A DNA stretch of 64,000 bases, taken from positions 310,001 through 374,000 of the forward strand of contig JACKHZ010000011.1 in the NCBI GenBank assembly GCA_020638735.1, in the 5' to 3' direction. Shown here one piece after another: positions 51,557 to 60,118 of this stretch. The position numbers and the translations under genes are program-made. This DNA comes from Planctomycetota bacterium (lineage in GTDB: Bacteria; Planctomycetota; UBA1135; UBA2386). The notes under the pieces are model-generated. The model did no database searches. It was not told the origin of the DNA and saw nothing but the letters and a program-made list of their open reading frames with translations. How positions within the stretch are numbered: position 1 is the stretch's first letter; every line of letters starts with the position of its first letter.

Positions 51557-54500
51557 ATGTCCAGCCTCGAGAGTGACGCCAATCTGGACCGAGCCCGCCA
51601 ATTCGAGGGCTACAAGGTGCTGCCGCCGTGTGTTCTCTACGGCAAGATCGGCCAGGGTGGCATGGGCGCGGTCTACCGGGGCCGCCACCTCAACCTCGAC
51701 ATCGACGTCGCCGTCAAGTGCCTGAAGCCGGACCTGACCGGCGACGACGACCAGTTCGTGGTGCGCTTCCGCCGTGAAGCGCGCTCGGCCGCGCGCATCA
51801 ACCACCAGAACGTGGTGCGCGTGTTCGACGTCTCCGAGGAGAAGGGCCTGCACTACATCGTCATGGAGCTGGTGCAGGGCGAGACCGCCCGCCAGCGCGT
51901 GCAGCGCAAGAAGGAACTCGGCATCGGCGAGGCGCTCGAGATCCTCTACGGGGCGGCGAGCGGCCTCGGCGAAGCGCACAGCAAGGGCTTCATCCACCGC
52001 GACGTCAAGCCGGACAACATCATGATCTCGGCGAGCGGCCAGGTGAAGGTCGCCGACCTGGGCCTGGCCAAGCCGTCTGGTGCCAGCAACCTGTCGATGC
52101 TGTCCGGCACCAACATGGTGATGGGCACGCCGCAGTACATGCCGCCCGAGCAGTGGGAGAACACCGCCACGGTGACCCCCGCCGCCGACGTCTGGGCGCT
52201 CGGGGCGACGCTCTACTACCTGCTGGTCGGCGGCGAGGCGATCGCCAAGGACTCCCTGCCGCGGATCATGCAGCGCATCGTCATGCAGGCGTTCCCGGAC
52301 GTGCGTGAGTCGCGCCCGGACTGCCCTGAAGACGTCGCGCTGCTGATCGCCAGGGCGACCGACCGCGACCCGGAGAAGCGCTTCGCCGATGCGCGCGAGA
52401 TGGCCCAGGCGATCGAACGACTGGCGACGCGGCGCGACGCGCTCAGCGACTGCGAGACGGTGATGGAGGGCGACCAGAACACGCTGCTGTCGCCGCCACC
52501 GGCGAAGACGCTGGCGAAGATCAAGTTCTGGCTCGACGAGCAGGCCACGCGCGGGGGTGGCGGTGAGGTCGAGACGATGCCGGCGGCGGGGCGCGCGACG
52601 ACCGCGGGAGCGGGCGCCACGATCGTGCAGCCGACCCAGGCGACACCGGCGCCGCTGCAGCCGGCGCGGCGCGGCAACGGTGGCTTGTTGGCTGCGGTGC
52701 TGGTGCTCTTGCTCGGCGCCGCGGCGGTCTTCGTCTGGCAGCCGTGGAAGAAGGTGGGCGTCTTCGCGCAGGCCGACGCCTACGAGAAGGCGGGCAGCTT
52801 CGCGATGGCGGTGGCCGAGGTCGAACGCATCCACGGCGAGGACCCCAGCCTGGCCGGCAAGGCGGAGCGACTGGGGCGCCTGTACGCGGCCTGGGCGCGG
52901 CAGCGTCTCGACGACGGCGACCTGCGTCAGGCGCTGGTCTACGTCGGCCAGGCGATCGGCTACGCCGACACCGCCGCCAGCCACGCCGTCGAGCGGGACG
53001 TGTTGCAGCGCCTCGTCGCGCAGCTGGAGACGGCCCTGGTGCGCACTTCGCCCGGCGAGCGGCCGGTCGCCCGCGACCAGGCGGTGGAGTTCGTCGGCAG
53101 GCTCGACGATCCGTTGGTCCGGGAGCTGCGCATCGCCGGTCGCACGGCCGTGCGCGGCGCCGATGGTGCGTTCGCCCTGAAGGTGGATCTGCGCGGGGAC
53201 ACCGACGCCAAGGTCGACGTGACGCTGAGCACCGGGCGTTCGCTGGCGCTCGCGGCCTGGCCGGTGCGCTACGCCGCGCCGGTCGCGACCGGCGGCCCCG
53301 GCCCCGAGGAGCAGGTCAAGCCGCAGGTCGTGACGCCGCCAGTGGTCGAGCCAGGCACCGACGCGCCCGGCAAGAAGCCGGAAGGCCCGATCACTTCGGT
53401 GCTGATGCCGGACGCGGAGTTTCGCGTGACCCCGGAGCGCCTCGAGCTGGTCGGAGATGCTCCGGCCACGTTGACGATCGACGCCGCGGCGGGAGCGCAG
53501 GTCTACGTCGACGGCGCGCTGGTCGAGCGCAGGCCGGGCGCCGCGCAGTGGGTGTACGAGGTGCGCTCGGATCTCGACCGGCCGGCGGATGTCGTGGTCG
53601 AGGTGCAGGTGAAGGGCGCCTGGGGCAGCCGGCGCACGATCCCGGTGGTCCGGCAGGACGCCGCGCTCGAGTTCGCCAAGTCCCCCGAGTTCGTCGGCCT
53701 GCAGGCCGTGCGCGGTGGCATGGCGACCTCGGCGGAGGCGCTGCAGGTCGTCGGACGCGTGAGCGTGGCTCAGGCGACGCTGAGCAGCAACGGCGTGGTG
53801 CTGCAGAACGTCCAGTGGGGCGCCGACGGTTCCTTCACTGCTGCCGTCAGCCTGCCGAAGCTGGGCGAGAACGTGCTGCGGCTGCGCGCCGAGCGGCGCT
53901 TCCACCGCCCGGTCGAAGTCGAGTTGACCGCGGTTCGCCTGGGGCCGCCGGTGTTGACGCTCGCCGGCGCCACGCGGTTGCGCGAGCAGGTCGGGGTCGC
54001 GAGCTACACGATCGAGGTGAAGGCCGACGAGTGGACCGACAAGATCACCGCCGGTTCCGGCGTCAAGCTGGCGACGTTGCAGCAGGACCGCAGCACCAGG
54101 TTGTTCCGTTGCTTGTTCCCGCTGGATGTCGGCGTCAACCAGATCCCGATCCGGGCCGTGAACGCGCTGGGCACGGAGATGACCATCACCCTGGTGATCG
54201 AGCGCATCGCCTCGCTGGTCCGGCCGATGATCGACGACGTCGAGTTCCGCATCGACGGGCGACCGGTCGAGGTGCTGACCGTCAACAAGGTCAGGAGAGC
54301 GTTCCTGCGCAAGCGCACGGGGCTGTTCATCAAGACCAACGATCCGGCGGCGGCGGTCGTCATCGAGCATGAACGGACGAAGGAGAAGCACGAGGTCAAG
54401 CGGCAGGCCGACGGCTCGGTGTCCCTGGAGCTCACGGAGGGCTCGACCGAGGGGTTCACGATCTGGCTGAGCAACGCGGTGGGCACGTCCGAGCCGTGCG

Positions 54501-54805
54501 AGCTCCAGGTCTTGCTGGACACCGTGGCTCCGACCGGCGGTTTCACCACGCCGGCGCCGCTGACGGTGCGCAAGGGCCAGCCGTTCGACGTCAAGGGCGT
54601 CTGGATGGACATCGGCCGCCTCGACAAGAAGGAGTGCACGTTCGGCGGAGTCCAGATCTCCCCGCGGTTCGGCGGCGTCAGCAAGAACGAGGAGACCTGG
54701 ACGGTCAGGCACCCGGGTTTGCAGCAGACGACCGAGCTGCAGCTGGTGTTGACCGATCTCTGCGGCAACAAGACCACGCTGCCGTTCCTGGTGAAGGTGC
54801 AATAG
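51557..54805 (+). CDS. Transmembrane Hanks-type Ser/Thr protein kinase
   Basis: A 1082-aa kinase with all main motifs: glycine loop G-Q-G-G-M-G (32-37), Lys54 in V-A-V-K, H-R-D-V-K-P-D-N (147-154), D-L-G (167-169, replacing D-F-G as is common in bacteria) and P-P-E (196-198). The kinase domain ends near 290. A linker rich in Ala/Thr/Pro leads to one membrane helix (about 377-392, L-L-A-A-V-L-V-L-L-L-G). About 690 extracytoplasmic residues follow: a TPR-like helical part, then several beta-sandwich (Ig-like) domains with T-L-T-I-D-A-A-A-G-A and V-E-V-E-L-T-A-V-R. This is a receptor-kinase layout; its phosphothreonine targets might be read by the FHA protein at 17.2 kb, though that is speculation. 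Confidence 0.93.
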   Translation: MSSLESDANLDRARQFEGYKVLPPCVLYGKIGQGGMGAVYRGRHLNLDIDVAVKCLKPDLTGDDDQFVVRFRREARSAARINHQNVVRVFDVSEEKGLHYIVMELVQGETARQRVQRKKELGIGEALEILYGAASGLGEAHSKGFIHRDVKPDNIMISASGQVKVADLGLAKPSGASNLSMLSGTNMVMGTPQYMPPEQWENTATVTPAADVWALGATLYYLLVGGEAIAKDSLPRIMQRIVMQAFPDVRESRPDCPEDVALLIARATDRDPEKRFADAREMAQAIERLATRRDALSDCETVMEGDQNTLLSPPPAKTLAKIKFWLDEQATRGGGGEVETMPAAGRATTAGAGATIVQPTQATPAPLQPARRGNGGLLAAVLVLLLGAAAVFVWQPWKKVGVFAQADAYEKAGSFAMAVAEVERIHGEDPSLAGKAERLGRLYAAWARQRLDDGDLRQALVYVGQAIGYADTAASHAVERDVLQRLVAQLETALVRTSPGERPVARDQAVEFVGRLDDPLVRELRIAGRTAVRGADGAFALKVDLRGDTDAKVDVTLSTGRSLALAAWPVRYAAPVATGGPGPEEQVKPQVVTPPVVEPGTDAPGKKPEGPITSVLMPDAEFRVTPERLELVGDAPATLTIDAAAGAQVYVDGALVERRPGAAQWVYEVRSDLDRPADVVVEVQVKGAWGSRRTIPVVRQDAALEFAKSPEFVGLQAVRGGMATSAEALQVVGRVSVAQATLSSNGVVLQNVQWGADGSFTAAVSLPKLGENVLRLRAERRFHRPVEVELTAVRLGPPVLTLAGATRLREQVGVASYTIEVKADEWTDKITAGSGVKLATLQQDRSTRLFRCLFPLDVGVNQIPIRAVNALGTEMTITLVIERIASLVRPMIDDVEFRIDGRPVEVLTVNKVRRAFLRKRTGLFIKTNDPAAAVVIEHERTKEKHEVKRQADGSVSLELTEGSTEGFTIWLSNAVGTSEPCELQVLLDTVAPTGGFTTPAPLTVRKGQPFDVKGVWMDIGRLDKKECTFGGVQISPRFGGVSKNEETWTVRHPGLQQTTELQLVLTDLCGNKTTLPFLVKVQ

Positions 54806-54848
54806 GCGGCCGTTCGCCGACGCGCCCGGTCTGGCACCAGGCCCGGCG

Positions 54849-55967
54849 CTAGAGATCGGCGAGCAGCGCCAGGAACGCGTCGATGTCCGCGTCGCTGGTC
54901 GCAGGTCCGGTGCTGACTCGCAGCGTGCCGGCGCTCGCGGTGCCCAGCACGTCGTGGATCCACGGCGCGCAGTGGAACCCGGCGCGCGCGTGCACGCCCG
55001 CGGCAGCGAGCAGCGCAGACATCTCGAGCGGGTCGTAGCGTTCGTGCACGAACGACAGCACCGGGGTGCGCGGCCCCGTTTGGTCGCCGAGCGTCCTGGT
55101 GCCCGACACAAGGCGGAGCCCGTCGCGCAACCGATCGACGGCCGCCAGCGAACGCTGCAGCAAGAGCGAAGGCTGCTCGTCCCGCAGCCACGTGAGGGCG
55201 GCGTCGAGGCCGAAGATCGCCGGCGTGTTGGGGGTGCCCGCCTCGAACGCTTGCGGCCAATCGGTCGGATGGCGGTCGAGGGCCGTCGCGCTGCCGGTGC
55301 CGCCGTGCTTCTGCGGCAGCATCTCGATTCCCTCGCGGGCCGCGACGAAGCCGATCCCCGGCGGACCGTGCAGCGCCTTGTGGCCACTCGCGACGAGCAC
55401 GTCGGCGCCGACGTCGAGCGGTAGCAGGCCCGCCGTCTGGCTGGCGTCGAGCAGCGTCGTCACGCCGTGACGGCGCGCCTCCTCGCACAGCAGCGCCGCG
55501 TCCAACACCGCGCCGGTGACGTTGCTGCCGTGGGTGAACACGAGCAGGTCGGCTGCGCCGGCGCGCAGCGCCGCGACGATCGGGTCTGCGTCGGGTGTAC
55601 CGTCGGTCCTGGCGCCGACCACTTCGAGTTCGATGTGTCGCTCGTCCGCCAGCGCGCGCAGCGGCCGCACCACCGAGCTGTGTTCGAACGGCGTCGTCAG
55701 CACGCGCGCGCCGGGACGACACAGGGCGCGAAGCGCGAGGTTGAGGCCCTCGGTCGCGCCCGAGACGAACGCCACCCGAGCCGTCGGCACGCCGACCAGC
55801 TCGGCGATGGCGGCGCGCGTGCGCTGCACGACCGCGCGCGCCTCCCGCGTGCGCGGGCCTTCGCCGCGCTCTCCGCTCACGCCGATCTCGTCGAACCACC
55901 GCGCCATCGCGGCGACCACCGCTGCGGGCTTCGGGTAGCTGGTCGCGGCGTGGTCGAGATAGATCAT
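54849..55967 (-). CDS. Cysteine desulfurase-like class V aminotransferase
   Basis: PLP enzyme of 372 aa in the cysteine desulfurase family, removing sulfur from cysteine as an enzyme persulfide. D-H-A-A-T-S at 5-10, PLP Lys197 in S-G-H-K-A-L-H-G-P-P-G, and catalytic Cys333 in R-A-G-F-H-C-A-P are all present. The last matches the SufS-like branch. The next gene upstream, an E1-like ThiF/MoeB, overlaps by 4 nt (ATGA), suggesting that the two load sulfur onto a ThiS/MoaD-type carrier. No carrier protein is adjacent. Specificity (Fe-S, thiamine, molybdopterin or thio-nucleoside) is unresolved. Confidence 0.9.
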   Translation of the reverse strand: MIYLDHAATSYPKPAAVVAAMARWFDEIGVSGERGEGPRTREARAVVQRTRAAIAELVGVPTARVAFVSGATEGLNLALRALCRPGARVLTTPFEHSSVVRPLRALADERHIELEVVGARTDGTPDADPIVAALRAGAADLLVFTHGSNVTGAVLDAALLCEEARRHGVTTLLDASQTAGLLPLDVGADVLVASGHKALHGPPGIGFVAAREGIEMLPQKHGGTGSATALDRHPTDWPQAFEAGTPNTPAIFGLDAALTWLRDEQPSLLLQRSLAAVDRLRDGLRLVSGTRTLGDQTGPRTPVLSFVHERYDPLEMSALLAAAGVHARAGFHCAPWIHDVLGTASAGTLRVSTGPATSDADIDAFLALLADL

Positions 55968-56977
55968 GCGAAGCCGAGCCAGCGATCGTAGAGCGCCTTG
56001 GCTCGCAGCGGGTCACGCACGCCGAACAACAGCGCCCGGCCGTCCGGGAACACGGTGAACCGGCACGCGTCGGCCGCGAAGCGGAGCAGGTGCGGCGTGC
56101 GTTCGATCGCCGTGGCCGCGCTGGTCAGCCGTTCCGCGAGGCCGTCGAGGTCGATGCGCAGTTCGCGCGGCGCGTCGATCTGCACCGCGTCGCGTCCGCA
56201 CAGGGTGACCGCTTGCGCTGGCGGCGCGGTCAGGGCCGCGAGCTCGCCGCGCGCGCAAGCCGGGCAGTCCTCCGCCGACGTCAGCGCGACCGGCAAGACC
56301 TGGTAGGTGCCACGCCAGACGTCGCAGGTGAACACGCCCCTGGTCGGCGCCTCGCCCAGCAGCAGCTTCAGCGCCTCGGCGGTCTGGAAGGCGGTCACGG
56401 CGGCGATCGCCGGTGAGAGGATCCCGGCCGTCTCGCAGCTGCCGACGTCGCCCTGGGCCGGCGGCTCCGGCCACAGACACCGCAGGCACGGCCCGGCGGC
56501 TGGCAACACCATCGCCGCGCCCTCGGTGCCCACCGCGCCGGCGTAGATCCACGGGATGCCCTGCTGCTTGCACCAGTCGTTGAGCAGGTAGCGCGTGGCG
56601 AAGTTGTCGGTGCCGTCGAGCACGACGTCGGGCCGCGTGGCGAGGCCGCGCAGGAACGCGAGGTTGCAGTCGGCGACGTTCGCGGCGACCACGACGTCCC
56701 GGTTGATCTCACGCAGGTGCTCGGCGGCCGCGATGGCCTTCGGCGAAGCACCGGCTGCGTCGGCCTCGGTGAACAGCACCTGACGCTGCAGGTTGCTCCA
56801 CTCGACGATGTCCCGGTCGACGAGCGTCAGGGTGCCGACGCCCGCGCGGACCAGCGCCTCGGCCGAATGCGTGCCCAGGGCGCCGCATCCGACGATCAGC
56901 GCGTGCGCCTGCCGAAGGCGTGTCTGCCCGGGCTCGCCGACGCCGACGACCCGGATTTGTCGGCTGTAGCGGTCCAT
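55964..56977 (-). CDS. ThiF/MoeB-family sulfur-carrier adenylyltransferase
   Basis: E1-like enzyme of 337 aa that adenylates the C-terminal glycine of a ThiS/MoaD-type sulfur carrier. It has the Rossmann G-C-G-A-L-G (30-35), V-D-R-D-x-V-E-x-S-N-L-Q-R-Q (53-66), D-G-T-D-N (121-125), zinc-binding C164-x-x-C167 and C238-x-x-C241, and Cys181 in S-C-E-T-A-G-I. The C-terminal ~90 residues after the zinc site form a small extra domain rather than a rhodanese. It overlaps the cysteine desulfurase gene. The frame extends upstream to 57106, but the domain starts at M-D-R-Y-S-R-Q, a classical ThiF/MoeB beginning. Confidence 0.92.
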   Translation of the reverse strand: MDRYSRQIRVVGVGEPGQTRLRQAHALIVGCGALGTHSAEALVRAGVGTLTLVDRDIVEWSNLQRQVLFTEADAAGASPKAIAAAEHLREINRDVVVAANVADCNLAFLRGLATRPDVVLDGTDNFATRYLLNDWCKQQGIPWIYAGAVGTEGAAMVLPAAGPCLRCLWPEPPAQGDVGSCETAGILSPAIAAVTAFQTAEALKLLLGEAPTRGVFTCDVWRGTYQVLPVALTSAEDCPACARGELAALTAPPAQAVTLCGRDAVQIDAPRELRIDLDGLAERLTSAATAIERTPHLLRFAADACRFTVFPDGRALLFGVRDPLRAKALYDRWLGFA

Positions 56978-57018
56978 CGGCCGGTTCCACGGCGGCCCGC
57001 GGTCGGGCCGGGTTCCGC

Positions 57019-57258
57019 TCAGGCGAAGTAGTCCGAGTTGCGCTTGATGGCGCCCTTCTGCGCATCGGGCACGTCCTCTTCCGCGAAGATCGCCGCCACC
57101 GGGCATGCGTCGACACAGAGGGTGCAGTCGATGCAGTCGTTGGGGTTGATGTAGAGCTGCGGATCTTCGTCCTTGCCGTGGATGCAGTCCACGGGGCAGA
57201 CATCGACGCAGGCCTTGTCCTTCACGTTGATGCAGGGGTCGGCGATGACGTGGGTCAT
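57019..57258 (-). CDS. fdxA: 7Fe/8Fe ferredoxin
   Basis: Ferredoxin of 79 aa of the FdxA type. Cysteines C9, C17, C21 and C25 (C-I-N-V-K-D-K-A-C-V-D-V-C-P-V-D-C) and C42, C45, C48 and C52 (C-I-D-C-T-L-C-V-D-A-C-P) are arranged as in 7Fe ferredoxins, where the longer first spacing favours a [3Fe-4S] cluster and the second set holds [4Fe-4S]. It would be a soluble electron carrier in the cytoplasm. The start gives the usual M-T-H-V-I-A. It lies 41 nt upstream of the ThiF gene on the same strand, which may make electrons or Fe-S chemistry a shared theme. Confidence 0.93.
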   Translation of the reverse strand: MTHVIADPCINVKDKACVDVCPVDCIHGKDEDPQLYINPNDCIDCTLCVDACPVAAIFAEEDVPDAQKGAIKRNSDYFA

Positions 57259-57350
57259 GTTTGCTGGCTTCTTTGGGTTCGGAGAACTAGGCCGGGCAGC
57301 GTAGGCACTCGACGGCACTTTGACCACACCGTTGACGAGGTCTCGCTGGG

Positions 57351-57462
57351 CGACGCGGATGCGTCTGGTTGGTGGCGTGGGCTGGCTGGCTCGGGGCAGT
57401 ACCGGTTCTGTGATGGTTCGGTGAACCGTGAGAACGTGGTGCGAGAGCGGGGACTCGAACCC
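57351..57462 (-). repeat. 112-bp direct repeat, copy 1, with truncated tRNA-Leu 3' end
   Basis: Identical base for base to 57478-57589 (period 127, 15-nt spacer). On the minus strand it begins with the last 23 nt of a tRNA-Leu plus CCA (57462-57437) and continues through the region downstream of the tRNA. The T-stem partner and everything 5' of it are replaced, so no second tRNA can fold. It contains short palindromes (GACGC/GCGTC and GGTTC/GAACC). Confidence 0.9.
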
Positions 57463-57477
57463 GCCCCGTTCTTGGCA

Positions 57478-57589
57478 CGACGCGGATGCGTCTGGTTGGT
57501 GGCGTGGGCTGGCTGGCTCGGGGCAGTACCGGTTCTGTGATGGTTCGGTGAACCGTGAGAACGTGGTGCGAGAGCGGGGACTCGAACCC
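57478..57589 (-). repeat. 112-bp direct repeat, copy 2, overlapping the intact tRNA-Leu
   Basis: Second copy; its minus-strand start (57589-57564) is the 3' part of the functional tRNA-Leu including CCA, and the rest is the tRNA downstream region. The boundary falls inside the T-arm. Together the two copies occupy most of the 305-nt gap between the ferredoxin gene and the tRNA. Confidence 0.9.
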
Positions 57590-57650
57590 CGAAGAGCTTG
57601 CGCTCGCGGGTACCTAAAACCCGTGCGTCTGCCAGTTCCGCCACTCTCGC
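57564..57650 (-). tRNA. tRNA-Leu (anticodon TAG)
   Basis: Class II tRNA on the minus strand, 84 nt plus encoded CCA (57566-57564). Acceptor GCGAGAG (57650-57644) pairs with CTCTCGC. The anticodon stem CGGGT/ACCCG encloses TTTAGGT, giving anticodon TAG. A long variable arm (GCGAGCGCAAGCTC type) is as expected for leucine. It reads CTA/CTG leucine codons. Its 3' end lies in a duplicated segment. Confidence 0.94.
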
Positions 57651-57798
57651 CCGCAGCGGAGGCTACCGACACGCCAGCGGCCGGCCAAGCTCAGTTTGAA
57701 ACGCCGCTACAGTCTCCATTCAGGCCCGCGGCGGAAGGGTCGATCCGACAGACCAGCAGTGACCCCCGCGACGTAGGGGGGCTGCGGCGCAATCACCC

Positions 57799-60099
57799 AT
57801 GAGCTCTTTCGTACGACCTTCTCCTGCTTCGCTCCGCCGCTGTGTGCTGGCGTTGGGCCTGGTGCTGGCTGCCTGTGGATCGGGAGGCGGATCGACCGGC
57901 AACTCGGGTGGTGACGGCGGTGGCGGCGGCGATCCTGGCAGCGGCGGTGGCCCGGGCGGCCCCGGCGGCGCCGGCAACCCGCTCGACATCGTGCTGGACT
58001 TCAAGGTCGAGAACGACGCGGCGACGACGCGCACCGAGACGATCCTCGCGTCGGTGCCGTTCCCGGAGGGCGCCTACCCCGCGGGCTCGCTGGCGAACAT
58101 GGTCGTCAGCGGCCATCAGACGGCGTGGCTGCCGCTGCAGCAGTGGGCCGACGGCTCGGTGAAGGTCGCCCAGGCGCAGTTCACCGACGAGCTGGCTGCG
58201 GGTGAGACCAAGAACTACGAGGTCGCCCGCGACGAAGCGGCGATGACCGGCACCTTCGCCCGCAACGCCTGGGTGTCGCAGTTCGCCGGGGGCCTGCAGT
58301 TCGGCGCCGAGGTGCGCGACACCTTCCAGGTCAGCTATCGCGCGTTCGCAGACGGGGCCGGTGAGGTACTGCAGTCGACGCCGTTGGTCGAGACGAGGCG
58401 TCATCGCGTGTACCACCTGCCGGTCGGCGCGACCGGCATCGGCCGCGACTACCTGGCCTCCAACTTCTACGTGACCGAGTTCCACGACATGCCGTTCGTG
58501 ATCGTGGACTGGGTGTTGGCCAACGACTACCTGGGGGCCGACTCGCCGACGGGCAGTGACCCCAATCTGCGCGCGCTCGGCACCGTCGACGTGCGCGGCG
58601 CGTGGTTCCTGTGCAAGGGCGCGACGGCTGTGGAACGCTACCTGCCCGACACCGAGAACATCGGCGCGGGCCAGGCGATGAGCGGCGGCTACACCGGCTT
58701 CCGCGTCATGACCGACACCTATCTCTCCGACGCGCAGACGCGGCGCTATCGCTTCGTGCTGCGCTTCGAGCCGTCGGGTGCGACGACGGAGGATCTCGAT
58801 CGCTGGCGCAACACGTCGACGGCGATGCTCGATCACCCGATGTACGCGCTGGCCAGCCAGCAGGCGTGGGAGCAGACGGCCGCCGGTGGTCTGCTCGGCG
58901 GACCGATCCCGGGGCCTGGCGACGCGCGGCCGCGCGCGGTGGGCGAACTCGGCAGCTGGAAGGGTTATCCGTGGTTCGGCACGTGGGGCTCGCGCGGTGA
59001 CGCGCAGGTCACCGCGACCACGGGCACGCCGCGCAACCAGGGCCTGACCCACGCGTTCGCGCACGCCGTGCAGGGTGAGTACCCGGCATTGTTGCAGAAG
59101 CTCGAGCAGATGGCGTGGGCGCAGGCGATGCGCCCGTACCACCTCAACGGCCTGACGGTCGGCGCCGACCAGCAGATCCTGCTGTGGGACGGCATCCCGT
59201 ACCTCAACCTGCCGGGCGAGCACCTCGGCCGTCTGACCATCCGCGACGCCGATCCGCATCCGCAGTACCGGTCGTTGAGCGTCGGCCAGCCGCACGCGCA
59301 CGACTGGCAGCACTTCGACCACGAGCACTGGAGCTGCGATCTGTTGTTCGAGTACTGGACGGTCAGCGGCGACGCCTGGGCCAAGGAGGAGCTGCGCCAG
59401 CTAGGTCAGAGCCTCAAGGGCCTGATGCGCATGCAGTACTACTACACGGCCGGCATCCAGCCGACGCGCGCCGAGGGGTGGTGCATGCAGGGCTTCGCAC
59501 AGGTCTACCAGGCGACGCGCGACGACAGCATCAAGACCTACGCGATGCGCCGCGTGAACGAGATCGTCGACGTGCAGCGCATGAAGAACCATGCGAGCAA
59601 GGCGCTGATGTTCCAGGAGAACTACTCCGGCACCGGCTTCCCGCTGAACCACAGGTTCTTCATGCCGTGGCAGCACGGCGCGCTGCTCTACGGCTATCTG
59701 GGCGCCTACCGGTGCTGGCAGGAACCGATCCTGCTCGAGATCAGCGAGGCGGTCGCGACGACCGTGGACTACTCGTGGGTCACCAACTACACGTCCCCGA
59801 CGTTCGGCTACGTGTCCCAGGGGCTGCGCTACTACGTGCCGGTCGAGAGCAACGGCAGCCCGATCCCTGCCAGCTACTGGGACGGCCTGGCGCAGGGCAT
59901 CAAGTTCGGCGACTCGCCGCTCGGCGGCGCCCATACGTTCTTGATCGCGGGGCTGTTCATCCTCGCCGACGAGACCAACGACTCGGCGGTGCGGGCCAAG
60001 GCGCTGCAGTACGGCGCGCTGCTGCGCGGCGCGGCGATGGACGACAACGACAAGTGGGACAAGTGGTACTACTGCCTGCCGTCGTGGTACGTGCCGTGA
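57799..60099 (+). CDS. Large lipoprotein, possible polysaccharide-lyase-like fold
   Basis: A 766-aa lipoprotein: signal V-L-A-L-G-L-V-L-A-A-C with lipobox L-A-A-C, then a Gly-rich spacer (27-60). The next ~250 residues are beta-rich (W-L-P-L-Q-Q-W-A-D-G-S-V-K-V-A-Q-A-Q-F), resembling the N-terminus of PcRGLX/YetA-like exo-acting polysaccharide lyases. A helical, Trp/Tyr/His-rich region follows with H-A-H-D-W-Q-H-F-D-H-E-H-W, E-G-W-C-M-Q-G-F-A and F-F-M-P-W-Q-H-G-A-L, as in alpha/alpha-toroid carbohydrate enzymes. The His-dense stretch is a good catalytic or metal candidate. Activity is inferred from fold-like features only. It converges on the sugar operon. Confidence 0.75.
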   Translation: MSSFVRPSPASLRRCVLALGLVLAACGSGGGSTGNSGGDGGGGGDPGSGGGPGGPGGAGNPLDIVLDFKVENDAATTRTETILASVPFPEGAYPAGSLANMVVSGHQTAWLPLQQWADGSVKVAQAQFTDELAAGETKNYEVARDEAAMTGTFARNAWVSQFAGGLQFGAEVRDTFQVSYRAFADGAGEVLQSTPLVETRRHRVYHLPVGATGIGRDYLASNFYVTEFHDMPFVIVDWVLANDYLGADSPTGSDPNLRALGTVDVRGAWFLCKGATAVERYLPDTENIGAGQAMSGGYTGFRVMTDTYLSDAQTRRYRFVLRFEPSGATTEDLDRWRNTSTAMLDHPMYALASQQAWEQTAAGGLLGGPIPGPGDARPRAVGELGSWKGYPWFGTWGSRGDAQVTATTGTPRNQGLTHAFAHAVQGEYPALLQKLEQMAWAQAMRPYHLNGLTVGADQQILLWDGIPYLNLPGEHLGRLTIRDADPHPQYRSLSVGQPHAHDWQHFDHEHWSCDLLFEYWTVSGDAWAKEELRQLGQSLKGLMRMQYYYTAGIQPTRAEGWCMQGFAQVYQATRDDSIKTYAMRRVNEIVDVQRMKNHASKALMFQENYSGTGFPLNHRFFMPWQHGALLYGYLGAYRCWQEPILLEISEAVATTVDYSWVTNYTSPTFGYVSQGLRYYVPVESNGSPIPASYWDGLAQGIKFGDSPLGGAHTFLIAGLFILADETNDSAVRAKALQYGALLRGAAMDDNDKWDKWYYCLPSWYVP

Positions 60100-60118
60100 T
60101 CGGGCGCCGCGGTCGACC

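Noticed and set aside
49784..55387. 1867-codon minus-strand frame
   Set aside because: Lies antisense to the kinase and the 49886 gene; shadow composition.
57437..57462. Second tRNA-Leu gene
   Set aside because: Only the 3' end is present; the T-stem partner and the rest of the cloverleaf are missing.
57351..57589. Repeat pair as CRISPR
   Set aside because: Only two 112-bp copies, with a 15-nt spacer and tRNA content; no cas gene.
56920..57802. Plus-strand frames through the ferredoxin and tRNA-Leu region
   Set aside because: They read the reverse of the ferredoxin, the repeats and tRNA-Leu; similar peptides are known artefacts of tRNA antisense translation.
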